A DNA stretch of 64,000 bases from Bacteroidales bacterium (GTDB taxonomy: Bacteria; Bacteroidota; Bacteroidia; Bacteroidales; F082), in the NCBI GenBank assembly GCA_017461665.1, contig JAFTXI010000024.1:85522-149521 (forward strand). Reading direction: 5' to 3'. The notes under the pieces are model-generated. The model ran no database searches. It worked only from the letters and a program-made list of their open reading frames with translations, and was not told the origin of the DNA. Made by a program: the position numbers and the translations under genes. This document shows, in pieces, positions 25,143 to 34,113 of the stretch (positions are counted from its first letter, which is position 1; each line of letters begins with the position of its first letter).

Positions 25143-26609
25143 CTAAGTCTGTTGTTCGTTATCTGTTGTCTGTTGACAAAAAACTCCATGGAACAGTAAC
25201 ATATAGAAGAACACGAAAAACATTATTCCCATCTGACGTTCCAATACCGACTCAAACAATGAGTTAAATGCGATGATTATCAGCAAAGAGAAAAAGACAA
25301 TATCGAAATTCTTGTTTTTTATCCAGAGATAGATAGGGGAGAGGAACATTGATATAAAAAGCAACAAGCCAATCAAACCTACCGCGATTATTGTATCGGA
25401 AAATTGATTGTGGGCGTTACATTCACTGTTTATTGCAACGTTAACATTTATATATGTGGCCAAATTTTCCCTAACCGAATTATAATCACAATTATATTTC
25501 TCTGACATCTCTTTTGCATATTTGAAAGTATTGTTATTTAGAGTACCTCCGTACTTTTTACGAATACTTTCTAAACAATCTTCTCTTTCTTGAACAAATG
25601 TATCTGAATAATAATTGTCTCTTGGCTTAATTCTCTGAACAATTTCTTCCATCTTCTTTATGTAACTTTTTAATGTTTCATCACCACGATCGCCAGCACC
25701 GACTCCAAACCAAAATTTGTCAATGAGCAAATTTTTATATCCAATTGTAATACCTATTCTTCTGTCTTGTTTCTCAATATTTTGTAAATTCGACAATGTT
25801 TCAGTAATTCTTTTAACACTATTTTGGAAGAAAACAAAAGTGAGAACGACAACACTTATCATAATTACTCCTACGCTTAATCCTAATACCTTCTTTTTTT
25901 GTACAAATGTCAGCCAAATCCATAATATAAAGAATGTCATTGCCATGCAAAGTAATCCTGCTCTTGATTTGGATATAATTGTAAATAGGATTAATACAAT
26001 TATTGAGAGAACGTTAAAATATATAGTTCTTCTATTTGTAAATGCTTCTGCAAAACAGAATGCAACACTTATACATGTATAGATGGAAATATATGAATGA
26101 TGAATATAGCCTGTTCCTAATTTTAGAAAATCTGGTTCAAAAAATCTTGTTTTCTTCGCTTCTTCAAACACAACATCATACCCAGCCCAAACCAAATTGA
26201 CAATGTATAACGCAAGTATTCCAAATACAAAGCAATACATTATCGTCCTGACTCTCTCTTTGGTCAGATATGATAAATTGGAAAATAAGAAATAAAGGGG
26301 GAAAAGTAGGAAAGATAGTTTCTTTCCTATCTGAACTCGAGCTTCTGCAGAGTTTTCGGAATATAAGAAACTGATTGCGTAAATAGCCCAAAAGGCTATG
26401 AAAATCAGATATACAAATTTATGCTTTTGTTGTAACTGGTTAGGTTTAAATCCTTCTTCAAAAACTCCTCTTAAAATAACATTGGCGAATAACACCATCA
26501 TAACGTATGTCGCTATTCGCCAAGAAAAAGGAATACTAAAAGCAAATAATGCTAATAGGATATATTCTGATAATTGGAATTTCTTTAAGTTCTTAAATGA
26601 TGTCAGCAT
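25143..26609 (-). CDS. O-antigen ligase/polymerase-type membrane protein
   Basis: A 488-residue inner-membrane protein with about 10 to 12 hydrophobic segments and a large periplasmic loop at about residues 275-395, the layout of the O-antigen ligase (Wzy_C/WaaL) superfamily. Such proteins polymerise repeat units or ligate finished chains to lipid A core or another acceptor. Because a separate Wzy-like protein is encoded at 48650, ligation is a reasonable guess but not shown. The last 10 residues (QQTTDNEQQT) come from a heptamer repeat. A TATTTTTG promoter element lies just upstream. Confidence 0.8.
   Translation of the reverse strand: MLTSFKNLKKFQLSEYILLALFAFSIPFSWRIATYVMMVLFANVILRGVFEEGFKPNQLQQKHKFVYLIFIAFWAIYAISFLYSENSAEARVQIGKKLSFLLFPLYFLFSNLSYLTKERVRTIMYCFVFGILALYIVNLVWAGYDVVFEEAKKTRFFEPDFLKLGTGYIHHSYISIYTCISVAFCFAEAFTNRRTIYFNVLSIIVLILFTIISKSRAGLLCMAMTFFILWIWLTFVQKKKVLGLSVGVIMISVVVLTFVFFQNSVKRITETLSNLQNIEKQDRRIGITIGYKNLLIDKFWFGVGAGDRGDETLKSYIKKMEEIVQRIKPRDNYYSDTFVQEREDCLESIRKKYGGTLNNNTFKYAKEMSEKYNCDYNSVRENLATYINVNVAINSECNAHNQFSDTIIAVGLIGLLLFISMFLSPIYLWIKNKNFDIVFFSLLIIIAFNSLFESVLERQMGIMFFVFFYMLLFHGVFCQQTTDNEQQT
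25150..25177. repeat. Heptamer repeat between the ligase and sugar-transferase genes
   Basis: Units TGTTGTT, CGTTATC, TGTTGTC, TGTTGAC. On the minus strand it encodes the last residues (QQTTDNEQQT) of the ligase-type protein, just before its stop at 25143. Confidence 0.87.
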
Positions 26610-26628
26610 CTCAATTATTTTCGTGCTG

Positions 26629-26636
26629 CAAAAATA
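26629..26636 (-). promoter_or_regulatory. Promoter -7 element for the ligase-sugar transferase operon
   Basis: The minus strand reads TATTTTTG followed by C, 19 bases before the ATG at 26609. It suggests that 26609-23721 can be transcribed separately from the genes upstream. Confidence 0.5.
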
Positions 26637-26686
26637 TGGTTTTTAATTATATGAATTACAACATTAACATATTTTAACATTTATGC

Positions 26687-28336
26687 TTAAAAATCGTAAT
26701 ATTTACGGTCTAATGTTGTTCTTATACCAAAACTAACAATGAAATTATTTATATCATTCATTCCTTCAATCTTCTGATTCCTGTGTGTCACTTCGGCAAA
26801 AACGTTCAAATTGTATGAAGGATTTACCAACCATGACACAACAAAATTATTCATCATCAATGTATTCAACTCTCCGGTTAACATATAATGACCATAGTAT
26901 GGCTTATCATATCCTTCAATCTGATAATAATCGTAGTAGTTATGATAAATGTCGTGACCATAATACTGAAACTCACCTTCTGGTGTTGTAATATCATCGC
27001 CCCATTGACCGAAGTTCATCTTGTATTGGAAGTAGAAACGCTTATAATTATATTGCGCTCTTGCAACAATCTCATAAAAGTTTGCTCCCCATGGATGTGC
27101 AGTTGGCTGATTCAAATGAGCGTAATTGTCTTCTCCGTCATAATGTGAATACATATATGGTCTTACCATATTAAACTCTCCTTGCAAGAACAGATTCTTC
27201 ACATTGAAACAGTTGTAACTCTTCACTCCAAATTGATACGATTGCTTGTTCGCCCAATAACCATTAAATCCAATAAATTCTTTAACAGTCATTTCGTCTA
27301 AGACAAACTGAGCATATAAAGTCGTGTGCTTTCCTAATATGTAACTTGCTGTTGCACCGAGTAATGCGTTGTCTGGAGAATTACCCACGTAATAATCGGT
27401 GGTTCTCAAGAAAATTATTGGATTGATATATTGAAAATCCAAACCTCTTCTGACTCCGTTTTCATCTTGTCCTTTACAAACCATTGCGTCAAACAATCCA
27501 AGGTTGAGTCGCTTGGTGACAGCCCAATCCAAATAATGTATCACCGTGAACTTTCTTGCAAAAGTATCGTCATCAAGAACACGGTTTTTATCAGTCATTT
27601 GAGCATAAAGACAAGAATATTGAATATGCCAAATATCAGCTGTAAGTTTTACGTATGGATAAGCGAAAGCATTGTCCGACAATATCAATGAACGATAACC
27701 ATCCCCAATGAAGTTTTTGCCATAACCGAGAACACCTTGTAGCCAATAAATTGGATGCACGGTTAGATAAGCTGAGGCATTGGCATAATCAAATCCAGTT
27801 TCTTTAAATCTTCTCGCATGACCTTGCCCTGGAACAACTTTATTGTCACTCGCATATTCAGAAATATAATCCGGAAATACAGCCTGATTCTCTCTTAAGT
27901 TTGTATAAAAAGCGAAGTTGTCACCAATTGTTCCTTTAACTTCTGCTCCACGAGTATTGACCCAAGTGCTTTTACTTCCATCTCTACCTACTTGAAAATC
28001 AACGATAGGATTGATGCCGATATAGAAATCATCTGTCTTTGCTCCAATAAAGTCTGTGTTAAAGATTGAATTCCATGCAAGATTCTTCCATTTTCTATTA
28101 TAATTTTTAACAATGAACTGCGATTTATTCAGACTATCCAAATTCAAAATATTGTTGAACTGATATTCCGACCACGATTTCATTGCAGTGTGAAAACGAT
28201 AATCAGAATTATAGGCAGCCGCCTGAACCTCCATCTCATAATCATCGTTGAGAGGAATAAGAAGTTCTTGTGAAAATGAATAACTTGTAGAGAATAAGCT
28301 GATAAGTAGAATAATAATGTAATTCTTTGTTTTCAT
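26687..28336 (-). CDS. Capsule assembly Wzi/RemB-like outer-membrane protein
   Basis: A 549-residue exported protein with signal peptide MKTKNYIIILLISLFSTSYS and many amphipathic beta strands rich in aromatic residues, ending in an aromatic residue (KYYDF) as outer-membrane barrels do. Segments such as LQGVLGYGKNFIGDGYRSLILSD and NPIIFLRTTDYYVGNSPDN match the Wzi family and its gliding-motility relative RemB. In Gram-negative capsule systems Wzi is a surface lectin that holds capsule to the cell. It lies directly between the CapD-type dehydratase (2-base gap) and the ligase gene. Confidence 0.83.
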   Translation of the reverse strand: MKTKNYIIILLISLFSTSYSFSQELLIPLNDDYEMEVQAAAYNSDYRFHTAMKSWSEYQFNNILNLDSLNKSQFIVKNYNRKWKNLAWNSIFNTDFIGAKTDDFYIGINPIVDFQVGRDGSKSTWVNTRGAEVKGTIGDNFAFYTNLRENQAVFPDYISEYASDNKVVPGQGHARRFKETGFDYANASAYLTVHPIYWLQGVLGYGKNFIGDGYRSLILSDNAFAYPYVKLTADIWHIQYSCLYAQMTDKNRVLDDDTFARKFTVIHYLDWAVTKRLNLGLFDAMVCKGQDENGVRRGLDFQYINPIIFLRTTDYYVGNSPDNALLGATASYILGKHTTLYAQFVLDEMTVKEFIGFNGYWANKQSYQFGVKSYNCFNVKNLFLQGEFNMVRPYMYSHYDGEDNYAHLNQPTAHPWGANFYEIVARAQYNYKRFYFQYKMNFGQWGDDITTPEGEFQYYGHDIYHNYYDYYQIEGYDKPYYGHYMLTGELNTLMMNNFVVSWLVNPSYNLNVFAEVTHRNQKIEGMNDINNFIVSFGIRTTLDRKYYDF

Positions 28337-28338
28337 AA

Positions 28339-30273
28339 TTAATAATCTTTTTTATCCAAGCATGAATAAATTGAGTTATTGCTGATAAATTCAGGTACGA
28401 TATTTTTCATCTGAGCCACAATTTTGAAGTCGTCGCTTGTAGGAATCAGGTTGATGAGTTTTTCTATTTCGCGATTAACCTCATCTTGAGTATAACGACG
28501 AACCTTGGCTCTCATAATCTTAGCGTGTTCTGTAGGGATAGTATTTTCTTTTGTAGAAAGAAGTTCTTCATACAATTTTTCTCCTGGACGAAGACCGCTG
28601 ATTTCAATCTCGATACCTTTTCTGCCAGAAAGTTTAATCATTTTTTTTGCAAGATCATAAATTTTGACTGGTTCTCCCATATCAAAAACAAAAATGTCTT
28701 TATTTTCACCCATAACGCCAGCTTCCAAAACCAAACTACAGGCTTCTGGAATTGTCATGAAATAACGGATTATATTTCTGTCGGTCACTGTTAATGGTCC
28801 ACCGTACGCCAATTGTTTCTTGAACAAAGGAATGACGGAACCATTGGAACCGAGAACATTACCGAAACGCGTAGTAACGAACGCTGTTTTCTCGGTAACG
28901 CGACTTTGTGTATAAATTTCCGCAATACGTTTGGTCGCACCCATAACGTTTGTTGGATTGACAGCTTTGTCGGTTGATACCATCACAAACTTTTCAACGC
29001 CAAATTCTATTGCCAAATCGGCGACGTTTTTAGTTCCCAGGACGTTAACAGAAACAGCCTCATACGGGAACTCTTCCATCAAAGGAACGTGCTTGTATGC
29101 GGCTGCATGATAAACTATCTGAGGTTGATGTTTGCTAAAAACCTCTCTCATCTTAACGATGTCTTTCACATTGCCAACGATAAATTCCATAGGAATATTG
29201 AAAGAACGATAAGGTTCGTTGTTCTTAAGTTCAAACTGAATATCGTAAAGTGGCGATTCTGCCTGATCTAAAAGTATGAGTTTCTTTGGTTTATAATGAA
29301 GTACCTGACGGCAAATCTCGCTTCCTATCGAACCGGCAGCTCCTGTCACCATAATAACTTTGCCATGAAGACCTTCTGTGATATTTTCTTTTCCAAGAAC
29401 GATAGGTTCTCTCCCAAGTAAGTCTTCAATCTTAATATCTTCAATCTGATTAGCGGTTAAGTTGTTGTCAATCCATTCGTTAAGATGTGGAACGGATTTT
29501 ATACTTACACCCAAATCGACGATGTTGTTTATAATCTTTGTTTTTTCATCATTGCTCAAACTTGGTATAGCAAAGATGATTGCTCCGATATTATTTTTTT
29601 CAACAAAGTCTTTGTTAAGCTTTGATGGATTTAAAATGGGAACACCGTTTATTGATTTACCTATCTTGTTAGACGAGTTGTCAATAAATGCGATTATATT
29701 GTAATAAGTAGAAGTGTCCTGTTCTAAAGCTCTTTTTGTAATTATTCCAGCGTCACCAGCTCCATAAATAACAGTGTTTACTGGAGTTTGCTTGTGACTT
29801 ATGTTTTCGTTGTATATTCGTCTGATTACTAAACGAGAGACAGTCATTAACGTGAAGACAAGCATTGAAACGAAAACAACCTCTGTATGCGATAAGAAAA
29901 ATTTTTGGATATACTCTATAGGCATGAACCTTGCCAAAATTGTTTTCAGCATAAATGCCATCACAAAAGTACCTAAACTGACGAATCCTATTTTTTTAAT
30001 ATCTCCGAATCCACTATAACGAACAAGTCCTTGGTAAGAACCAAAGATAAATGCATTAATCAAAAATATTACGAAAATAGGTACAAAATGAATAATCTCG
30101 GCTGTAATGCTAAGATGTTTAATATCATACACATATTTTATGAATACGTAAATCCAAAATGAGATGAAGAGGAGAAAGCAGTCGAATAGAAGTACCAACC
30201 ATTTCGAGAAGGCCCTTGGTGCAAATCTTCCGTGGAATAATGCTAATGCAAGATTTTTTAATAGCTTTTTCAT
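28339..30273 (-). CDS. Membrane nucleotide-sugar 4,6-dehydratase (CapD/WbpM/PglF family)
   Basis: A 644-residue protein. Four N-terminal membrane segments (about 20-135) are followed by a Rossmann-like region near 165 (YGAGDAGIITKRALEQD) and then the catalytic SDR domain (VTGAAGSIGSEICRQ near 310, STDKAVNPTNVMGATKRIAE near 440). The long family members convert UDP-GlcNAc to the 4-keto-6-deoxy sugar, the first step to QuiNAc, bacillosamine or FucNAc precursors. The usual catalytic Tyr is replaced by Met in NVMGATK, as in the whole family. It lies between manC and wzi. The substrate is inferred from the family. Confidence 0.92.
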   Translation of the reverse strand: MKKLLKNLALALFHGRFAPRAFSKWLVLLFDCFLLFISFWIYVFIKYVYDIKHLSITAEIIHFVPIFVIFLINAFIFGSYQGLVRYSGFGDIKKIGFVSLGTFVMAFMLKTILARFMPIEYIQKFFLSHTEVVFVSMLVFTLMTVSRLVIRRIYNENISHKQTPVNTVIYGAGDAGIITKRALEQDTSTYYNIIAFIDNSSNKIGKSINGVPILNPSKLNKDFVEKNNIGAIIFAIPSLSNDEKTKIINNIVDLGVSIKSVPHLNEWIDNNLTANQIEDIKIEDLLGREPIVLGKENITEGLHGKVIMVTGAAGSIGSEICRQVLHYKPKKLILLDQAESPLYDIQFELKNNEPYRSFNIPMEFIVGNVKDIVKMREVFSKHQPQIVYHAAAYKHVPLMEEFPYEAVSVNVLGTKNVADLAIEFGVEKFVMVSTDKAVNPTNVMGATKRIAEIYTQSRVTEKTAFVTTRFGNVLGSNGSVIPLFKKQLAYGGPLTVTDRNIIRYFMTIPEACSLVLEAGVMGENKDIFVFDMGEPVKIYDLAKKMIKLSGRKGIEIEISGLRPGEKLYEELLSTKENTIPTEHAKIMRAKVRRYTQDEVNREIEKLINLIPTSDDFKIVAQMKNIVPEFISNNSIYSCLDKKDY

Positions 30274-30285
30274 TTTGTATAGTCT

Positions 30286-31344
30286 TTATTTTTGCCAATC
30301 TTTAATATGTTGTTCCTGTTCTTTTTGACAGATTAATAATGTGTTATCACTCTCGGCGATGATGAAATTGTCCAATCCTTGAATGACGACTTTACGTTCG
30401 GTAGGAGTGTGAACCACACAGTTTTTGCAATCTACAAGATTAACGTTTTGTCCTACAACAGCATTATTGTTTTCATCTTGTTGAAGATGAGTGTAGAGAC
30501 TTCCCCATGTTCCTAAGTCACTCCACCCGAAGTTTGCTGGATAAACATAAACGTCTTCAGATTTTTCCATCACAGCATAGTCGATAGAGATGTTCTGACA
30601 TGTTGGGAAATATTCATTTATAACTTCTTGTTCTTTTTCTGTGTAGAAATAAGGTTCTACTTTATCAAATACGGAGGCGAGATTAGGGACGAGCTTTGCA
30701 ATTGTGTTAACAACCATTTTCGCGTTCCAGATGAAGATACCAGCGTTCCAATAATAACCACCCTCAGCAAGATAAGCCTTCGCAGTCTCCAAATTAGGTT
30801 TCTCTTTAAAAGCCTCAACTTTATGAATTGAATCTTGTTGACTTATAGACTTATAGACTTCTTGACTCTTTATATATCCATATCCCGTTTCAGGACGCGT
30901 TGGCATCATTCCTAATGTCAATATAACTTCGCGATTTTCTGTAAACTCCAATGAATTCTTAATGACATCGCGGAATGTATTTACATCTAAAACGATATGG
31001 TCGGCAGGGGAGAAGACGAGATTAGCTTCCGGATACTTCGCATAGATTTTACGGCTCACATATTCTATACAAGGAGCAGTGTTTCTCATGCAAGGCTCCA
31101 TCAGGATCTGACATTCTGGAATCTCAGGAAGTTGTTCCCTAACGATACTTTTATATTTCTCTGAAGTCACAATCCACACATTCTCGATTGGTATGACAGT
31201 CTTAAAACGTTCCACTGTCAACTGAATAAGAGATTTACCGATGCCGAGAACATCAATAAACTGTTTTGGCTTTTCTGGCGTGCTCATAGGCCAAAAACGA
31301 GAACCTACGCCACCAGCCATTATAATAAGATGATTTTTGTTCAT
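30286..31344 (-). CDS. manC: Mannose-1-phosphate guanylyltransferase
   Basis: A 352-residue nucleotidyltransferase making GDP-mannose from GTP and mannose-1-phosphate. The signature GGVGSRFWPMSTPEKPKQF is at the N-terminus, with FSPADH near 110, VEAFKEKPNLETA, GYYWNAGIFIW and the late motif FGWSDLGTWGSLY. It is the short form without a C-terminal isomerase domain. The stretch IKSQEVYKSISQQDS near residue 165 is encoded by four 8-bp repeat units (30840-30871) and sits in a loop that varies in the family. It starts 2 bases after the ATPase gene upstream. GDP-mannose feeds mannose, fucose or rhamnose donors for the locus. Confidence 0.93.
   Translation of the reverse strand: MNKNHLIIMAGGVGSRFWPMSTPEKPKQFIDVLGIGKSLIQLTVERFKTVIPIENVWIVTSEKYKSIVREQLPEIPECQILMEPCMRNTAPCIEYVSRKIYAKYPEANLVFSPADHIVLDVNTFRDVIKNSLEFTENREVILTLGMMPTRPETGYGYIKSQEVYKSISQQDSIHKVEAFKEKPNLETAKAYLAEGGYYWNAGIFIWNAKMVVNTIAKLVPNLASVFDKVEPYFYTEKEQEVINEYFPTCQNISIDYAVMEKSEDVYVYPANFGWSDLGTWGSLYTHLQQDENNNAVVGQNVNLVDCKNCVVHTPTERKVVIQGLDNFIIAESDNTLLICQKEQEQHIKDWQK
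30840..30871. repeat. Octamer repeat inside manC
   Basis: Plus strand GACTTATA, GACTTATA, GACTTCTT, GACTCTTT. It is in frame within manC and is the reverse complement of the AGTCTATA-type octamers at 12268 and 12658. Confidence 0.85.
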
Positions 31345-31346
31345 GA

Positions 31347-32543
31347 TTAGTATGTTAGTCCAACAATCCAAAGAGGTAGTTTCTTGCCTACGGGATATTC
31401 CATGTTATCTGCTAAAATGTATGAATTTGGTATATCCGCAATTTGATCAAACGACTTATCGTGTCCGCCAACTTCAAACGTTATCTTTCCATCGACTTTA
31501 AAATCACCTGTTTTTTTTCCATATTCAACAGTATGGTTGACAGACAATTGATTTACGACAAAACATTCTCTGATGGTGCCTATATTACTCTGCTGACATA
31601 ATGCATAAAGTATATTTGTATTATGTAGATATATCTTATCTGGTTTCTGCATTTTTGTCACTGATTTATTATCGGCATATAAGAGATGTAGCAATTCTGC
31701 ACGTTGCAGATTAGATAAATAATTAAGAGTTGTCAATTTATTTATCTCCAAGTATGATGATAGTTTTGCAATATTTGTTTCGTATGGCAAATTATCAGAT
31801 AAAAACATCAACAACGCTTTTAGTTTACGAGTATAGGCTGGTTCTATATTACAAAATTGTGTCATTTCTTGTTCTATAATAAATGAAATAACATTTTCAA
31901 TTCTGTTGTAGTATTCCAATTCGTTGCCATCATAGAAAGGATAATAACCGACTTTCAAATATTCTTCAAAATATCTTTGAGGACGACAAACATCGTTGAC
32001 CATAGTACAAACATCGTCGGAATTATCCAATACGTAACTAAGTGTAAATCTTGGTAATCTAATATTTTTATAAAAATGCAGATATTCTCTAAATGACAAA
32101 CCTTCCATCGTATAAGTCAGCACTCTTCTCGATAGGTCGGCATCAGCATTAAGGATTTGTATTAAAGAAGAACCTGTAAATGTTACTTTTAAGTCAGGAT
32201 ATAAGTCAATGATTTCCTTCAGTTCTCTACTCCAATTCGGATATTTATGCACTTCGTCAAGGAAGAGATGTTCACCTCCGAACTGATAAAATCTTTCTGC
32301 CAAATCAAGCAACGAATGATTTGTAAAATACATACTGTCCATCACGCAGTACAGAGCCTTATCAGCATTAACTCTATAATTACGTTTTATGTATTGTCTC
32401 ATCAGAGTTGTTTTCCCGACACCTCCCGAACCACGAATTGCGACAAGCTGTTTTTCCCAAGAAATATCATTCATGACATCGCGAACGATATTCATATTAA
32501 CTTGAGAAATGAACATTTTATGCTTCTTATAAAGACTTTCCAT
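31347..32543 (-). CDS. AAA ATPase with DUF4143-like C-terminal region
   Basis: A 398-residue protein of the AAA_14/DUF4143 family. Walker A is GSGGVGKTT near residue 38, Walker B is HLFLDEVHK near 93, a sensor VTFTGSS is near 120, then YFEEYLKVGYYPFYDG leads into the helical region. The C-terminus (VDGKITFEVGGHDKSFDQI) resembles the nuclease-like end of the family. These proteins are widespread in gut Bacteroidetes and their role is unknown. It is intact, unlike the relative at 7176. It has its own promoter and appears to be an insertion in the polysaccharide locus. Confidence 0.82.
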   Translation of the reverse strand: MESLYKKHKMFISQVNMNIVRDVMNDISWEKQLVAIRGSGGVGKTTLMRQYIKRNYRVNADKALYCVMDSMYFTNHSLLDLAERFYQFGGEHLFLDEVHKYPNWSRELKEIIDLYPDLKVTFTGSSLIQILNADADLSRRVLTYTMEGLSFREYLHFYKNIRLPRFTLSYVLDNSDDVCTMVNDVCRPQRYFEEYLKVGYYPFYDGNELEYYNRIENVISFIIEQEMTQFCNIEPAYTRKLKALLMFLSDNLPYETNIAKLSSYLEINKLTTLNYLSNLQRAELLHLLYADNKSVTKMQKPDKIYLHNTNILYALCQQSNIGTIRECFVVNQLSVNHTVEYGKKTGDFKVDGKITFEVGGHDKSFDQIADIPNSYILADNMEYPVGKKLPLWIVGLTY

Positions 32544-32564
32544 GCGTTTAAGTAAATATTACCG

Positions 32565-32595
32565 CAAAGATACGACAGTTTATCGCAATAACCAA
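32565..32595 (-). promoter_or_regulatory. Promoter for the AAA ATPase gene
   Basis: Minus strand: TTG (32593-32595), 20 bases, TATCTTTG (32565-32572) followed by C. It is 22 bases before the ATG at 32543. Confidence 0.7.
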
Positions 32596-32615
32596 TTTCT
32601 AAACAAAAAAGTTTA

Positions 32616-32939
32616 TCAGAATATTCTTTCCATCATTTGCCATTTCTCATCGGAACGTGCATCAGCACGACATCCCTGAAACTGCGCCACGTATGCCTCC
32701 CATTCTGCCTGACGAGGAAGAGTGGCGAGACGCGCCATGTCGCGTTCCCAATCGAAATCATCGACAGTGTCACAAATCATAAAAAGCAGATTGTCTTTAA
32801 TGAAAATCTGCATATCGAGTATTCCCACCTCACGCTGACCTTCTATAATCTCCGGCCACACATGAGAATGAACCTCCACATATTTCTCTATAAGTTCCTT
32901 GTCATCGACAAGAGTTAAAGTTTGGCAATAGCGTTTCAT
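32616..32939 (-). CDS. L-rhamnose mutarotase-family protein
   Basis: A 107-residue protein of the RhaM family of dimeric ferredoxin-fold sugar mutarotases, which interconvert alpha and beta anomers of 6-deoxyhexoses. Matching segments are MKRYCQTLTLVDD, YVEVHSHVWPEI, GILDMQIFI, FMICDTVDDFDWERDMARL and LPRQAEWE. It is directly downstream of a nucleotidyltransferase-GHMP kinase fusion (1-base gap). The context suggests it supplies the right anomer of a free sugar to that kinase. The actual sugar (fucose, rhamnose or another) cannot be read from the sequence. Confidence 0.85.
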   Translation of the reverse strand: MKRYCQTLTLVDDKELIEKYVEVHSHVWPEIIEGQREVGILDMQIFIKDNLLFMICDTVDDFDWERDMARLATLPRQAEWEAYVAQFQGCRADARSDEKWQMMERIF

Positions 32940-32940
32940 A

Positions 32941-34113
32941 TTAAAACCCCGATCTTCTTATTTTTAACTTAATAGCTTCAGGATGTGTGTCGCAGAAGGC
33001 ATTTGTATCTTTCACTACGCATGCCAAATATCCACCTCCACCTGCACCAGGCATCTTCCATGCCATGACATCTTCCATAGCGGAATATCTGTCGATATAT
33101 TCTTGTACGCAACCTTGAATCATTGCTGGGAACATCGCAACCTGAGCGTTGAATGAGTCTTTATATGCTTTAGCAAATAATTCCAAATCGGTATTCATGA
33201 TGGCATACCAGCAATCATCGGCTGCTTTGGCAAGAGTCTCGACTTTTTTCTTAGTTATGTCCATTCCTTCAATAACTGAACAACCTTGTCTGCGAGCTTC
33301 CATTGGTATCATACAAAGATGATTTTCCAACCAACACAAAACATCTTCATCTTCACATGTTTCGATCTTATCAGGCCAAAAGTGATTGTCATAATAATGA
33401 CGACACAAACCAGGAACGCAGATACCTATTGAATCCTGAGCGCCGCTGATGATACCGTCCTCTCTTTCTGGATGATTCTCGAAACAGAACACGAGACGTG
33501 CCAATGTCTCCGGATCCATATTTGGTAGCTGGTAAGGCCAGATGCGTTTTATTACATTACGTGTCGAAGTACTCAATCCGCATCTGTCGCGAATCTCGAA
33601 TGAAGGCTCGAGACTTATAGTGAGAGCCCATCCTGGAGCATGACAACTCACGTAAGGTTGGTCTATCCAAGTACCGGCTAAATCCAAACGCGTTGGAATC
33701 AAGCAAGGACTCTTCTTGAGTTCGGTGCTGCTGCGTGCTTCCAAACCTTCATGAGGATCACGTTCGAGAACGATATATTCTATACCTCTTTCTTCGCAGA
33801 CCTTGCGTTTTGAGTCAGAGCCGCCGTCACTGTTAACGACGAGAATATCAGGTTTTACAATATCTAACGTAGGAATAAAGTCCAAGATGCCTCTGCCGGC
33901 GTTTATATAAGCGTCTTTAACATATTTGATGCTTTTTACCATGAAAAGACGTTCTTGTTCAGAATAAACAGTCTTATGGTTTTTATAATGCAAAATAGTT
34001 TTGTCGGAACCAATTCCAACATAAAGTTCACCATATTGAGCCGCCTGACGGAAAAACTCAACATGACCACTATGAAGAAGGTCATAGCAACCTGATACGA
34101 ATACTTTTTTCAT
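32941..34113 (-). CDS. Fusion of cytidylyltransferase-like domain and GHMP sugar kinase
   Basis: A 390-residue two-domain protein. Residues 1 to about 130 form a nucleotidyltransferase of the cytidylyltransferase type (SGCYDLLHSGHVEFFRQA, the HxGH motif, and the YSEQERLFMVKSIKYV segment). From about 140 a GHMP-kinase-like domain begins with PTRLDLAGTWIDQP and ends with the C-terminal glycine motif MPGAGGGGYLACV. The middle ATP loop of GHMP kinases, usually PxxGLGSSSA, is diverged (ISGAQDSIGIC). Together the two activities would convert a free sugar, or sugar phosphate, to a nucleotide-sugar, as Fkp or HddA/HddC do in other routes. It overlaps the aminotransferase gene by 4 bases and precedes the mutarotase. 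Confidence 0.8.
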   Translation of the reverse strand: MKKVFVSGCYDLLHSGHVEFFRQAAQYGELYVGIGSDKTILHYKNHKTVYSEQERLFMVKSIKYVKDAYINAGRGILDFIPTLDIVKPDILVVNSDGGSDSKRKVCEERGIEYIVLERDPHEGLEARSSTELKKSPCLIPTRLDLAGTWIDQPYVSCHAPGWALTISLEPSFEIRDRCGLSTSTRNVIKRIWPYQLPNMDPETLARLVFCFENHPEREDGIISGAQDSIGICVPGLCRHYYDNHFWPDKIETCEDEDVLCWLENHLCMIPMEARRQGCSVIEGMDITKKKVETLAKAADDCWYAIMNTDLELFAKAYKDSFNAQVAMFPAMIQGCVQEYIDRYSAMEDVMAWKMPGAGGGGYLACVVKDTNAFCDTHPEAIKLKIRRSGF

